Source: Streptomyces sp. NRRL WC-3618
GTDB taxonomy: Bacteria; Actinomycetota; Actinomycetes; Streptomycetales; Streptomycetaceae
DNA length: 64,000 bases
Assembly (NCBI RefSeq): GCF_001280005.1
Contig: NZ_LGDW01000062.1
Coordinates: forward strand, 32,055-96,054
Reading direction: 5' to 3'
Shown: piece by piece, positions 27,741 to 35,876 of the stretch
Position numbering within the stretch: position 1 is the stretch's first letter
Layout of the letters: each line of letters begins with the position of its first letter
Notes under the pieces: model-generated
The model's input: the letters and a program-made list of their open reading frames with translations, nothing else
The model's database searches: none
Told to the model about the DNA's origin: nothing
Translations under genes and position numbers: made by a program

Positions 27741-27790
27741 TTCAGGGGCGCGGGGAACTGCGCGACAACCCCCCACCGAGCCCGCAGTGG
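27741..27790 (+). repeat. Dispersed Streptomyces intergenic repeat, copy 1
   Basis: The stretch beginning TTTCAGGGGCGCGGGGAACT and continuing GCGCGACAACCCCCC to GCCCGCAG matches a GC-rich extragenic repeat I recall as very common in Streptomyces genomes. A related copy lies inverted at 51086-51163. Confidence 0.6.
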
Positions 27791-27806
27791 CCAACACCCG
27801 CAGAAC

Positions 27807-27841
27807 GAGCCCCCCGTGTCGCCACCGGACACAGGGGGCTC
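27807..27841 (+). terminator. Hairpin terminator after glmS
   Basis: GAGCCCCCCGTGTC and GGACACAGGGGGCTC form a long stem around a short loop (gccacc). There is no U-tract, which is usual for streptomycete terminators. Confidence 0.7.
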
Positions 27842-28008
27842 GCCCATATACGCCGGGAGTCGCCCAACCCCCAGCCTGCGCAGCTAACCGGTGGCCGTCA
27901 CACCCCGGGTGCGGTGCCCGGCATATACCCTTCACAAGCGCACAAACACCTCTACGCGCGAGTAGGTTCACTCAGCGTGCGGGCAGGGGCCGGGCGGGGC
28001 GCCGGGGC

Positions 28009-28578
28009 CTACGGAATGACCACGACCGGCCGCTGCGCCCGCTTGGCGAGCCGCCCCGCAACGGACCCGAAGATGCGTCCGACGATGCCATGGGTCGAGC
28101 CGACGACGATCGCATCGGCCTCGTACTCCCGCCCCACCTCTTCGAGTTCGTGGCAGATGTCGCCACCGCGCTCGACGAGGATCCAGGGCACCTCGGCCAG
28201 ATAGTCCGCGCAGGCGAGTTCGAGCCCGAGGACCTCGGTCCTGTGGTCCGGCACGTCCACGAAGACGGGTGGTTCGCAGCCGGCCCACACCGTGGTGGGG
28301 AGCCGGTTGGCGACGTGCACGATGATCAGGCCCGAACCGGAGCGGTGGGCCATGCCGATGGCGTACGCGAGGGCGCGCTCACTCGACGTCGAGCCGTCGA
28401 AACCGACGACGACACCGTGTTTGAACGCGGGGTCGCAGGACTGACGTGGTTCTTCCGCCGCCAAGGGCTCGGCCGCCGTGTGGTCGGCGACGGGGCGCTT
28501 GCGGTCCGCGGGTTCCAGGAATTCGTGACCGGCCATGGGATTCTCGGCGTTTTGATCCTCGTGGTGGGACGACGTCAT
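28009..28578 (-). CDS. Universal stress protein (UspA family)
   Basis: A 189-residue UspA-fold protein. After a 50-residue variable N-terminus the domain begins GVVVGFDGSTSSERALAYAIG. It ends with the ATP-binding signature VVGSTHGIVGRIFGSVAGRL and RPVVVIP (pattern G-2x-G-9x-G-S/T). ATG 28578 (MTSSHHEDQ) gives the longest form. ATG 28536 (MAGHEFLEP) is a good alternative and matches homologues I recall. Neither has a clear ribosome site. Such proteins bind ATP and respond to stress or dormancy. It is convergent with glmS and stands alone as a transcription unit. Confidence 0.92.
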   Translation of the reverse strand: MTSSHHEDQNAENPMAGHEFLEPADRKRPVADHTAAEPLAAEEPRQSCDPAFKHGVVVGFDGSTSSERALAYAIGMAHRSGSGLIIVHVANRLPTTVWAGCEPPVFVDVPDHRTEVLGLELACADYLAEVPWILVERGGDICHELEEVGREYEADAIVVGSTHGIVGRIFGSVAGRLAKRAQRPVVVIP

Positions 28579-28880
28579 GGGGACGACACCGTGCGGCTAG
28601 CTGTGTCCGGGAATCATCTTCCCAACCCCATACCCCCAAGGGTACGGCCGCACTCCTTCGTAGCCCATAGCCCGCACATGCTCCGGACGGGTTCCAGGGA
28701 GCATGCCCGAGGGTGTGCCCGTAACGCAATGGTTGCTGCCACGTACAGGCTGTTTCCGCAGGGTTCGCGTACATCCCACCGGGTCGATCACCCTCGCGCA
28801 CATCTTCCGGACACGATGGCCAGTGACCGACCGCTCGAACAGACGTTGAACCCCGTGACTCGTCGTCACAGGGAGCAGCC
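28579..28880. other. Intergenic gap between usp and the small membrane protein gene
   Basis: About 300 bases between divergent genes. I see a small inverted repeat TACCCCCAAGGGTA near 28630 and the ribosome site CAGGGAGCAGCC for the plus-strand gene, and nothing else I can name. Promoters of both genes must lie here. Confidence 0.4.
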
Positions 28881-29177
28881 ATGACCTCACCGCCCCAGGA
28901 GTCCGCGAGCGATCTCGTCCGCTGGGCGGCTTTCAGCTGCGTTCTGGTCCCGGTGGTGCTCGTCCTCTGCGGCACCTCCCTGGGCGGCGCCGCCGGTACG
29001 GCACTTGGGCTGGCGGCGGTGACGGGGGTATGCCGGGTGCTCATGCGACAGTCCGAGCGCGGCGCGGCGCAGACGCGGGCCGAGGAGAGCGCCCCACACC
29101 GGGGGCGGCACGGCAGGGTCCCTTCGGGCGGTCACCGGGGCGGTCGGCACTCCGGCGGAACTTCACCGGTCGATTGA
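28881..29177 (+). CDS. Small membrane protein upstream of adpA
   Basis: A 98-residue protein that I recall as conserved upstream of adpA in Streptomyces. One to two hydrophobic helices are visible (FSCVLVPVVLVLCGTSLGG and GTALGLAAVTGVCRVL), giving a likely hairpin with both ends inside. The C-terminal 40 residues are hydrophilic and His/Arg/Gly-rich (PHRGRHGRVPSGGHRGGRH). GGGAG stands seven bases before the ATG. Function is unknown. A 377-bp regulatory gap separates it from adpA, so it is probably a separate transcript. Confidence 0.8.
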   Translation: MTSPPQESASDLVRWAAFSCVLVPVVLVLCGTSLGGAAGTALGLAAVTGVCRVLMRQSERGAAQTRAEESAPHRGRHGRVPSGGHRGGRHSGGTSPVD

Positions 29178-29395
29178 CCTGTTTTCGCGCACGCGCCCGA
29201 TGCTTTTCAGCCAACTTCCGGACACCGCACACCCCTTGGCCGAACAACCCCCAAACCCCCGTTCCACCTGCACTGAAAGGGTCCGGACGGGGCCGCGCAC
29301 CCTACGCGGATTGGCCACTGCGACGAGGCGCACTTCCCTGCGCGGCCCACTAGTGCAACGCTTCGTGATCGAATGCTTTACGCCAAGTTGCCAAG

Positions 29396-29426
29396 TCGAC
29401 AATCTGTCGAGTGACGAACTGGTCAC
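29396..29426. promoter_or_regulatory. adpA: Two abutting palindromes in the adpA upstream region
   Basis: TCGACA-ATC-TGTCGA (29396-29410) is a perfect inverted repeat. It is followed with no gap by GTGAC-GAACTG-GTCAC (29411-29426), also perfect. They stand about 130 bp before the adpA start in a 377-bp gap that must hold its complex promoter. I cannot name the binding protein. The second does not have the spacing of a BldD box. The rest of the gap shows no other clear element. Confidence 0.55.
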
Positions 29427-29554
29427 GTCGGCATCATGGGACACAGTAGATTCGATCTTGACTGTCTACGGCGGGGGACTCGTGCAGGACCGAGGGGAAA
29501 CGTGCAGGAGCGACACAACCGAGGAGCCGCGACCACCGAGGGGGGCTTAGCAGT

Positions 29555-30811
29555 ATGAGCCACGACTCCACTGCCGCGCCGGAAGCCGCGGCCCGGACAC
29601 TGTCCGGGCGACGCCGCAAGGAGATCGTCGCGGTGCTGCTGTTCAGCGGCGGCCCCATCTTCGAGAGTTCCATTCCGCTGTCGGTGTTCGGGATTGACCG
29701 CCAGGACGCCGGAGTGCCGCGCTACCGATTGCTGGTGTGCGCCGGAGAAGAGGGCCCGCTACGGACCACCGGCGGGCTGGAACTGACCGCGCCGAACGGC
29801 CTGGAAGCGATCGCACGGGCAGGCACGGTCGTCGTGCCCGCCTGGCGTTCGATCACCGCGCCGCCACCGGAGGAGGCGCTCGACGCACTGCGCCGGGCCC
29901 ACGAAGAGGGTGCGCGGATCGTAGGCCTGTGCACAGGCGCGTTCGTCCTCGCGGCGGCGGGCCTGCTGGACGGCCGCCCGGCGACAACACACTGGATGTA
30001 CGCGCCGACGCTGGCGAAGCGCTATCCGTCCGTCCACGTCGACCCACGCGAACTCTTCGTGGACGACGGCGACGTACTGACGAGCGCCGGCACAGCGGCA
30101 GGCATCGACCTGTGCCTGCACATCGTGCGGACGGACCACGGCAACGAGGCGGCCGGTGCGCTGGCCCGCCGACTGGTGGTCCCACCGCGCCGGTCGGGCG
30201 GCCAGGAGCGCTATCTCGATCGATCTTTACCAGAGGAGATCGGCGCCGACCCGCTCGCCGAGGTCGTCGCCTGGGCGCTGGAGCACCTCCACGAGCAGTT
30301 CGACGTGGAGACGCTGGCGGCACGCGCGTACATGTCCCGTCGTACGTTCGACCGCCGCTTCCGCTCGCTCACGGGAAGCGCACCGCTGCAGTGGCTGATC
30401 ACGCAACGCGTCCTCCAGGCCCAGCGCCTGCTGGAGACGTCGGACTACTCGGTGGACGAGGTCGCGGGCCGCTGCGGCTTCCGTTCCCCGGTGGCCCTGC
30501 GCGGTCACTTCCGCCGCCAGCTGGGCTCGTCCCCGGCCGCGTACCGCGCGGCGTACCGGGCACGCAGGCCGCAGGGTGAACGGATGTCCGAACCGGACGG
30601 CGTGGTGAGCGGCGTACAGGGCGGCATGGGTACGCCGACCACGGCGGGCCAGGGACACGGCCACGGTCACGACCGCGCCCCCCACCAGGAAAGCCCGGTC
30701 CCGATCCAGGCCCGCCGCACGGCGAGCACGGTGGGCCTCTCGGCGGAACACGGCCGGGACCCGTACGTCGGAAACCGCGCGAGCCTGCCGGGGCAGCGGA
30801 GCGGCGCGTAA
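29555..30811 (+). CDS. adpA: AdpA (BldH), pleiotropic AraC-type developmental regulator
   Basis: A 418-residue global activator of morphological differentiation and secondary metabolism. The N-terminal DJ-1/PfpI-like dimerisation domain starts at RRRKEIVAVLLFSGGPIFESS and includes GLCTGAF with C126. The C-terminal AraC DNA-binding domain contains LAARAYMSRRTFDRRFRSL and VDEVAGRCGFRSPVALRGHF. The start is ATG 29555, with GAGGGGGG ten bases upstream. Codon 225 (30227-30229, in RSLPEE) is TTA, so translation needs the bldA leucyl-tRNA, as known for adpA. The sequence closely matches S. coelicolor AdpA as I remember it. A Gly/His-rich tail is variable. A strong hairpin follows. Confidence 0.97.
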   Translation: MSHDSTAAPEAAARTLSGRRRKEIVAVLLFSGGPIFESSIPLSVFGIDRQDAGVPRYRLLVCAGEEGPLRTTGGLELTAPNGLEAIARAGTVVVPAWRSITAPPPEEALDALRRAHEEGARIVGLCTGAFVLAAAGLLDGRPATTHWMYAPTLAKRYPSVHVDPRELFVDDGDVLTSAGTAAGIDLCLHIVRTDHGNEAAGALARRLVVPPRRSGGQERYLDRSLPEEIGADPLAEVVAWALEHLHEQFDVETLAARAYMSRRTFDRRFRSLTGSAPLQWLITQRVLQAQRLLETSDYSVDEVAGRCGFRSPVALRGHFRRQLGSSPAAYRAAYRARRPQGERMSEPDGVVSGVQGGMGTPTTAGQGHGHGHDRAPHQESPVPIQARRTASTVGLSAEHGRDPYVGNRASLPGQRSGA

Positions 30812-30828
30812 CGGTAGGTGACGTGTGA

Positions 30829-30872
30829 GTGACGGCCGGGCCGGGGGACTCCCCTGGCCCGGCCGTCACTTT
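30829..30872 (+). terminator. Strong intrinsic terminator after adpA
   Basis: GTGACGGCCGGGCC (30829-30842) pairs perfectly with GGCCCGGCCGTCAC (30856-30869), a 14-bp stem followed by TTT. Confidence 0.85.
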
Positions 30873-30967
30873 CAGCCCGGCCGGGCACCATCCGGCGCGA
30901 CAGGGGGTCTGGGGGCGGAGCACCCGGCCGAGGCCCACACCGACACCGGCCCCGTAAGGTGAGGCGT

Positions 30968-31573
30968 ATGAACGATCGCATGGTGTGGATCGACTGCGAG
31001 ATGACCGGTCTCTCGTTGTCCGACGACGCGCTCATCGAAGTGGCCGCACTGGTCACCGACTCCGAGCTGAACGTACTCGGCGAGGGGGTGGACATCGTCA
31101 TCCGTCCGCCCGACTCGGCGCTGGAGACGATGCCGGAGGTGGTGCGGCAGATGCACACCTCGTCCGGCCTCCTCGACGAGCTCGCCGGCGGTACGACGCT
31201 GGCCGACGCCGAGGCGCAGGTCCTGGCGTATGTGCGCGAGCACGTCAAGGAACCGGGCAGGGCCCCGCTGTGCGGCAACACGGTCGGCACGGACCGCGGC
31301 TTCCTGCTCCGTGACATGGGCACCCTGGAGGCGTACCTCCACTACCGGATCGTGGACGTCAGTTCGGTGAAGGAGCTGGCCCGGCGCTGGTTCCCGAGGG
31401 CGTACTTCAACAGCCCGGACAAGAACGGCAACCACCGCGCCCTCGCCGACATCCGCGAGTCGATCGCCGAACTGCGGTACTACCGCGAGGCCATCTTCGT
31501 ACCGCAGCCGGGCCCCGACTCGGAGACGGCCCGCAAGATCGCGGCGAAACACGTCCTGCCCGCGGCGCAGTAA
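30968..31573 (+). CDS. orn: Oligoribonuclease
   Basis: A 201-residue 3'-5' exoribonuclease of the DEDDh family that degrades two- to five-nucleotide RNAs, including pGpG, the breakdown product of c-di-[18 protein letters not shown] gives the first Asp-Glu pair. [17 protein letters not shown] and [18 protein letters not shown] give the later acidic residues and the catalytic His. ATG 30968 is preferred; TAAGGT ends seven bases upstream and could drive a near-leaderless message, with GGTGAGG as alternative ribosome site. It is next to adpA, as in other streptomycetes, where orn mutants are known to be developmentally impaired. Confidence 0.96.
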   Translation: MNDRMVWIDCEMTGLSLSDDALIEVAALVTDSELNVLGEGVDIVIRPPDSALETMPEVVRQMHTSSGLLDELAGGTTLADAEAQVLAYVREHVKEPGRAPLCGNTVGTDRGFLLRDMGTLEAYLHYRIVDVSSVKELARRWFPRAYFNSPDKNGNHRALADIRESIAELRYYREAIFVPQPGPDSETARKIAAKHVLPAAQ

Positions 31574-31680
31574 CCCCCGTACGGCTGCCGGAGAAAAGCC
31601 TGGCGCGAGCACCCCTTCAGACCCTGTACACTTTTTCTCGGCCGGTCAGGAAGACCACTCGGACTTCCCAAGCCGGTCAT

Positions 31681-31754
31681 GGTGGGTGTAGCTCAGCTGG
31701 TAGAGCACCTGGTTGTGGTCCAGGATGCCGCGGGTTCAAGTCCCGTCACTCACC
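31681..31754 (+). tRNA. tRNA-His (anticodon GTG)
   Basis: Acceptor GTGGGTG (31682-31688) pairs with CACTCAC (31747-31753). G at 31681 is the extra G-1 of tRNA-His, opposite discriminator C 31754. The D arm has GCTCAGCTGGTAGAGC, the anticodon arm CCTGG-TTGTGGT-CCAGG, and the T arm GGGTTCAAGTCCC. CCA is not encoded. Confidence 0.95.
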
Positions 31755-31761
31755 CTCATAT

Positions 31762-31803
31762 AAGGCCCCTGATCCGCGGAAACGCGGATCAGGGGCCTTT
31801 TTT
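31762..31803 (+). terminator. Terminator after tRNA-His
   Basis: AAGGCCCCTGATCCGCG and CGCGGATCAGGGGCCTT form a 17-bp stem with loop GAAA, followed by a run of six T. Confidence 0.92.
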
Positions 31804-32005
31804 GTTCCCGGCCGTCCCTGGCTCCGTTCTGACGCCGTTCACACCGGGTCAACCCCAGTCCGTGGCGGCCGTCGGTGGGTGGGTCCTGCTGGGGTGGCTC
31901 CCTGGTGCGAACTCTGCTCGTGCGGTGGTGTCGTGAGGTGGTCGGCGAGCACGGTCCGCGCGGTCGGAAGCGCTCGGCCGTCGGCAGCCATCCCGAGGGG
32001 GGACC

Positions 32006-32442
32006 ATGACATCCATGCCGGTGGCCGGCATCCGGACGGGTACTCCGGCGCAGCCCGCGGATCTCGTTCTGCGCAACGCGAAGATCTACGCGGACTTCGC
32101 GGTACTGAGCGACGACTACTTCGCGATCCCCGAAGAGCGGATCCCGAGATCGAGGCACTGCTGACGGTCGTGGGCGGCCGGGTCGTCCACGCCGTCGGCT
32201 TCTTCGAAGGCCTGGCGCCACCCGCGCCCCCCGTACAGCCGGACTGGAGTCCCATCGCGCACTTCGGCGGCTATCAGGCCGGCCCCGGTGTCGATCGTTC
32301 CGGGCTACGCCAGGCCGAGGGCGTCCGGGACGCCGCCGCCGAATCCGCCGAACAGCTCCGGTGGCGCCAGCGGACGGGCCGGGCCACCGACGGTACGCGG
32401 CCACTCGACTCCTTCGGTCCCTTCGATCCCTGCTTCAGCTGA
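32006..32442 (+). pseudogene. Amidohydrolase (YtcJ-like) remnant with internal deletion and frameshift
   Basis: A strong ribosome site (GAGGGGGGACC) and ATG begin a frame that reads ADLVLRNAKIYADF, the usual N-terminus of a TIM-barrel amidohydrolase. It jumps directly into AVLSDDYFAIPEERIP, which belongs near the C-terminus of that family. So the catalytic barrel is gone. The frame then stops at 32164, but the plus-one frame continues IEALLTVVGGRVVHAVGFFEG and DWSPIAHFGGYQAGP, the normal C-terminal end. This indicates a one-base frameshift in addition. It cannot encode a working enzyme. The family identity is from memory of YtcJ-type proteins. Confidence 0.8.
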
Positions 32443-32499
32443 ACACCTCTGTCCCCGGTGGAACACCTCTGTCCCCGAACCGATCTGTCCCCGAACCGA
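32441..32499 (+). repeat. Short tandem repeats between pseudogene and MBL-fold gene
   Basis: GAACACCTCTGTCCCCG occurs at 32441 and again at 32461 (20-bp period). CTGTCCCCGAACCGA then occurs at 32469 and 32485. The array begins in the stop codon of the pseudogene and ends at the ribosome site of the next gene. Confidence 0.7.
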
Positions 32500-32516
32500 A
32501 AGGCGACCAGATTTCC

Positions 32517-33596
32517 ATGTCTGCCGAACTCCTGCCTCCGACCGGCCGCCGCGGATTCCTCAAGGGCGCCACCGGCGCCCTCGCCGTCCCGGCCGCCGCC
32601 GCCCTCGTCGGCGCGCTGGCCGAACCCGCCCACGCCGATGAGGGCGGGCTGCCCGACTTCGCGCCTATTCCGGCCGCCTCGGTCGGGCCCAGGATGAACG
32701 CGGACGGCTACCACGTGGGCCAGATCGCCGGAAACCTCTACTGGGTCACGGACTCCTATTACCAGGCCATGTTCCTGACGACCACGAGAGGCGTCGCCCT
32801 CGTCGACGCACCGCCGACCATCGGGCACAACCTGCTCCGCGCGATCGACCAGGTCACCCGGGCCAACGGTCGGCCGAGCAAGGTCACCCACCTGATCTAC
32901 TCGCACTCGCACGCCGACCACATCGGCGCCGCCGGTCTGTTCGGACCCGACGTCGTCCGGATCTCGCACGCCGCGACGGCCGGCCTGCTGGCCCGCGCTG
33001 CGGACCCCAACCGTCCGCTGCCGACGGTCACGTTCCAGGACAAGTACCGGCTCAAGGTCGGCGGAGAGCACCTGCGGCTGGCGTACCACGGCCCCAACCA
33101 CTCCCCTGACAACATCTTCGTCTTCGCGCCCGAATACGCCACCCTGATGCTGGTCGACGTCCTGTACCCGGGCTGGGTGCCGTTCAAGAACCTCGCGGTC
33201 TCCCAGGACATCCCCGAGTGGATCAAGGCTCAGAGCATCGCGATGGACTACCCGTGGCAGACGTTCGTCGGTGGCCATCTCGGGCGGCTCGGAGTCCGCG
33301 CCGACGGCGCCCTGCAGATCCAGTACATGGACGATCTGGAGGCCAGCACCCGGTCCGCGATCGCCTCCGTCGACCCGACCCCGTTCTTCGACAAGTACGG
33401 GGCGCAGGGCAACTCTTGGGCGATCTTCAAGACCTTCCTCGACGCGGTGGCGGACATCGCGGCCGCTCCCGTGGCCGCGAAGTACACCGGAGTCCTCGCC
33501 GCCGCCGACGTCTTCACGCGGGACAACGCGTGGACGCTGCTGGAGTCCCTGCGGATCGACGCGGGCGTCCTCGGGCCGTTCGGCGTCCACCCCTGA
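32517..33596 (+). CDS. Tat-exported metallo-beta-lactamase-fold hydrolase
   Basis: A 359-residue secreted MBL-fold protein. The N-terminus has a twin-arginine signal (TGRRGFLKGATGALA to EPAHADE, about 9-40). The zinc motif HSHADHIG is intact. Further ligands fit the YHGPNHSPDN His, the VDVLYPG Asp and the GGHLGRLG His. ATG 32517 is chosen because the signal begins right after it (MSAELLPPTGRRG). The substrate is unknown. The sequence resembles lactonase-type MBL proteins more than true beta-lactamases. It lies 95 bp before the alpha/beta hydrolase, so co-transcription is likely. Part of the accessory segment. Confidence 0.85.
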   Translation: MSAELLPPTGRRGFLKGATGALAVPAAAALVGALAEPAHADEGGLPDFAPIPAASVGPRMNADGYHVGQIAGNLYWVTDSYYQAMFLTTTRGVALVDAPPTIGHNLLRAIDQVTRANGRPSKVTHLIYSHSHADHIGAAGLFGPDVVRISHAATAGLLARAADPNRPLPTVTFQDKYRLKVGGEHLRLAYHGPNHSPDNIFVFAPEYATLMLVDVLYPGWVPFKNLAVSQDIPEWIKAQSIAMDYPWQTFVGGHLGRLGVRADGALQIQYMDDLEASTRSAIASVDPTPFFDKYGAQGNSWAIFKTFLDAVADIAAAPVAAKYTGVLAAADVFTRDNAWTLLESLRIDAGVLGPFGVHP

Positions 33597-33691
33597 ACCA
33601 CTGGGGTGCTTCCCCGGGGGTAGGGCACCCGTATTTCTAGTTTTGTGTGCACATGCCGGGCACAGGACACCCACCCAAGAGAGGCCCAGCC

Positions 33692-34501
33692 ATGACCGTC
33701 CCCGTTCCCGTGGTCTTCGTCCACGGACTCTGGTTGCATCGCACCTCCTGGCAGCCATGGATCGATCTGTTCCGCGAGGAGGGCTACGACCCGGCGGCGC
33801 CCGGGTGGCCCGGCGACCCGGACAGCGTCGAAGAGGCACGCCAGAACCCCGAGAGTGTCGCCGGCTACGGCATCGACGACGTCGTCGAGCACTACGCGGC
33901 CCTGATCGAGGCCCTGCCCGTGCGGCCCATCGTCATCGGTCACTCGTTCGGCGGGATGATCGCGCAGAAGCTGCTCGGCCAGGACCGCGCCGCGGCGGCG
34001 GTCGCGATCGACGCCGCACAGATCAAGGGCGTTCTGCCCCTGCCGCTGTCAGCGCTGAAGGCGACGTTCCCGGTCTTCAGGAACCCGGCCAACAAGCGCC
34101 GGTCGGTCTCCCTGACCGCGGAGCAGTTCCGGTTCGCCTTCGGCAACGCCATCCCGGAGGAGGAATCGGCGGCCCTGTACGAGCGCTGGACCGTCCCCGC
34201 GCCGGGCAAGCCGCTGTACGAGGCCGCCTCCGCCAACTTCAACCCCCACTCGCCGGCGAAGGTCGACACGAAGAACAGCGGACGCGGCCCGCTGCTGCTC
34301 ATCTCCGGCGGCAAGGACCACACCGTGCCGGAGGTCGTCACCCGGGCCACCCTCAAGCAGTACCGGCACACCGAGGCCGTCACCGACATCATCAACTTCC
34401 CCGAGCGGGCGCACTCCCTGACGATCGACAGCGGCTGGCGCGAGGTCGCGGACACCGTTCTCACCTGGCTGCGGCAGCAGGGTCTGGAGAGCGGACGATG
34501 A
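33692..34501 (+). CDS. Alpha/beta hydrolase
   Basis: A 269-residue alpha/beta-hydrolase. VVFVHGLWLHRTSW carries the oxyanion-hole region and VIGHSFGGMIAQ the nucleophile elbow with Ser. The late ISGGKDHTVPEVV holds the catalytic Asp region, and ERAHSLTIDSGWREV the catalytic His. Start ATG 33692 follows AGAGAGGCCC. It has no signal peptide, so it is cytoplasmic. ATGA overlaps the SDR gene downstream. I recall similar proteins in Streptomyces annotated only as alpha/beta hydrolases. A detoxifying or catabolic role with the MBL and SDR genes is inference. Confidence 0.88.
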   Translation: MTVPVPVVFVHGLWLHRTSWQPWIDLFREEGYDPAAPGWPGDPDSVEEARQNPESVAGYGIDDVVEHYAALIEALPVRPIVIGHSFGGMIAQKLLGQDRAAAAVAIDAAQIKGVLPLPLSALKATFPVFRNPANKRRSVSLTAEQFRFAFGNAIPEEESAALYERWTVPAPGKPLYEAASANFNPHSPAKVDTKNSGRGPLLLISGGKDHTVPEVVTRATLKQYRHTEAVTDIINFPERAHSLTIDSGWREVADTVLTWLRQQGLESGR

Positions 34502-35328
34502 CCTCCCAGCCGTCCCGGACCGACGCGGCGTCCGGTGCCGACGCGGGACTTGCCGGACGGACCGTCGTGGTCACCGGCGCCGGGCGCGGCATCGGCCTGG
34601 CCGTCGTCGAGGCCTTCCTCGCGGCCGGCTCCCGTGTGGTCGCGGGGTCGAGGGAACGCACCGACGCCCTCGACGAGCAGGTGAAGCGGGGTGCCGAACT
34701 CACCGTCGTGGAGGTCGACCTCGCGACGCCCGACGGTCCGGCGGCGTTGGTCGCCGAAGCCGTTGCGGTCCACGGCGGAGTCGACGTCCTGGTGAACAAC
34801 GTCGGGGCGGTGCGGCCTCGGGTGGACGGCTTCCTGGGCGTGACGGACGAGGACTGGGACTGGACGTTCACCGTCAACTTCATGTCCGCCGTCCGCGCCA
34901 CCCGGGCCGCGCTGCCGTACCTGCTCGCCACCGGCGCGGGGCGGGTCGTCACCGTCTCCTCGGTCAACGCCCGGCTGCCGGATCCGCTGGTCATCGACTA
35001 CGGCGCGGCGAAGGCGGCGCTGACCAACTTCTGCAAGGCCCTGTCCAAGGAGGTGGGGCCACGCGGTGTGCGGGTGAACACCATCGGTCCCGGCCCGGTG
35101 GAGACGGCGCTGTGGCAGGGCGCCGGCGGTGTCGCCGCCACGGTCGGCCAGTCCCAGGGCGTCGATCCCAGGGAGGTGGCGCGCGGCGCGGCGGCCCAGT
35201 CGGTGACCGGCCGGTTCACCCTGCCGTCGGAGGTGGCCGAGCTCGTGCTCTATCTCGCCGGTCCCCACGCGGCGAACATCACCGGCGCCGACTTCGTCAT
35301 CGACGGTGGCCTCGTCGAATCCCTCTGA
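34498..35328 (+). CDS. Short-chain dehydrogenase/reductase
   Basis: A 276-residue classical SDR. The cofactor loop is VVTGAGRGIGLAV. DVLVNNVGAVRP is the NNAG-like motif. Catalytic Ser lies in VVTVSSVNARLP, with Tyr and Lys in DYGAAKAAL. The C-terminus TGADFVIDGGLVESL is typical. The ATG is fixed by ATGA overlap with the hydrolase gene. It could be NAD- or NADP-dependent; the residue after the second strand (GSRERTD) with Arg favours NADP. The 3' codons with stop are tandemly repeated four times in the following 45 bases. Confidence 0.9.
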   Translation: MTSQPSRTDAASGADAGLAGRTVVVTGAGRGIGLAVVEAFLAAGSRVVAGSRERTDALDEQVKRGAELTVVEVDLATPDGPAALVAEAVAVHGGVDVLVNNVGAVRPRVDGFLGVTDEDWDWTFTVNFMSAVRATRAALPYLLATGAGRVVTVSSVNARLPDPLVIDYGAAKAALTNFCKALSKEVGPRGVRVNTIGPGPVETALWQGAGGVAATVGQSQGVDPREVARGAAAQSVTGRFTLPSEVAELVLYLAGPHAANITGADFVIDGGLVESL

Positions 35329-35374
35329 GGCGAATCCTTCTGGGTCAACTCCCTCTGAGGCGAGTTCTTTTGAC
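35314..35374 (+). repeat. Four-fold tandem repeat of the SDR gene end including stop
   Basis: GTCGAATCCCTCTGAG (35314-35329, stop TGA inside), then GCGAATCCTTCTGG, GTCAACTCCCTCTGAG and GCGAGTTCTTTTGAC, together one 14-16 bp unit in four diverged copies. Confidence 0.75.
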
Positions 35375-35497
35375 TGGCCGTCACAGCGCGGCGGGCGCCG
35401 AGCCCGCCGCGCCTCGCTTCCCCTCGTATCCCCTCGTATCCCCTGGAGAGATCACTCTCGGCAGCCGGATCAGCGAAGAGGCCGTGCGGGCCATTTG

Positions 35498-35677
35498 AAC
35501 GTGGCGGCGGGCGCGTCGGCGTACGCGTCGGTGGCCTGCGTGCCCACCTGGCTCACAGACTTCCGCGCCGACGTCGCCAAGATCGACGTACCGGCGCTGA
35601 TCCCGCACGGCACGGCCGACCGGATCCTGCCGATCGACGCCACCGGGCGGCCCTGCCGGGGTACGTCCGTCTGCTGA
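35498..35677 (+). pseudogene. Chloroperoxidase-like alpha/beta hydrolase remnant
   Basis: The frame reads NVAAGASAYASVACV, then TWLTDFRADVAKIDVPALI and HGTADRILPIDATGRP. This is the internal segment of a non-heme chloroperoxidase-type hydrolase, with its catalytic Asp but without the nucleophile elbow or terminal His. No start codon in this frame fits an intact gene, and the frame breaks soon after ATGRP. The remainder of the 548-bp gap up to the LuxR gene holds short direct repeats and nothing else recognisable. Confidence 0.7.
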
Positions 35678-35876
35678 GCCTCCAGGATCGCCGCCCTGGG
35701 GGCCTCCGTATGCGACGCGGTCGTCCCCTACCGACAGTTCACGCTGCCGCAGGGGTGAACGCTCACCCGACGGGGCGTTCACCTTCTCGGCACGTTTTGC
35801 ACACTCCGGCCCGCTTACCGTCACAACAACTTCGTCCTGTTGCGGAGCGCCCACCGTCGCGAAGGGAGATCTCATA

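Noticed and set aside
29378..29390. TTACGCCAAGTTG as a BldD box for adpA
   Set aside because: Only six of nine fixed positions match and the second half-site is GTTG. Too weak to list as a feature.
29411..29426. GTGAC-N6-GTCAC as a BldD site
   Set aside because: BldD half-sites need five bases between TNAC and GTNA; here there are six. Kept as an unassigned palindrome.
31679..31936. 85-codon ORF starting at the tRNA-His gene
   Set aside because: It is a translation of the tRNA and its terminator.
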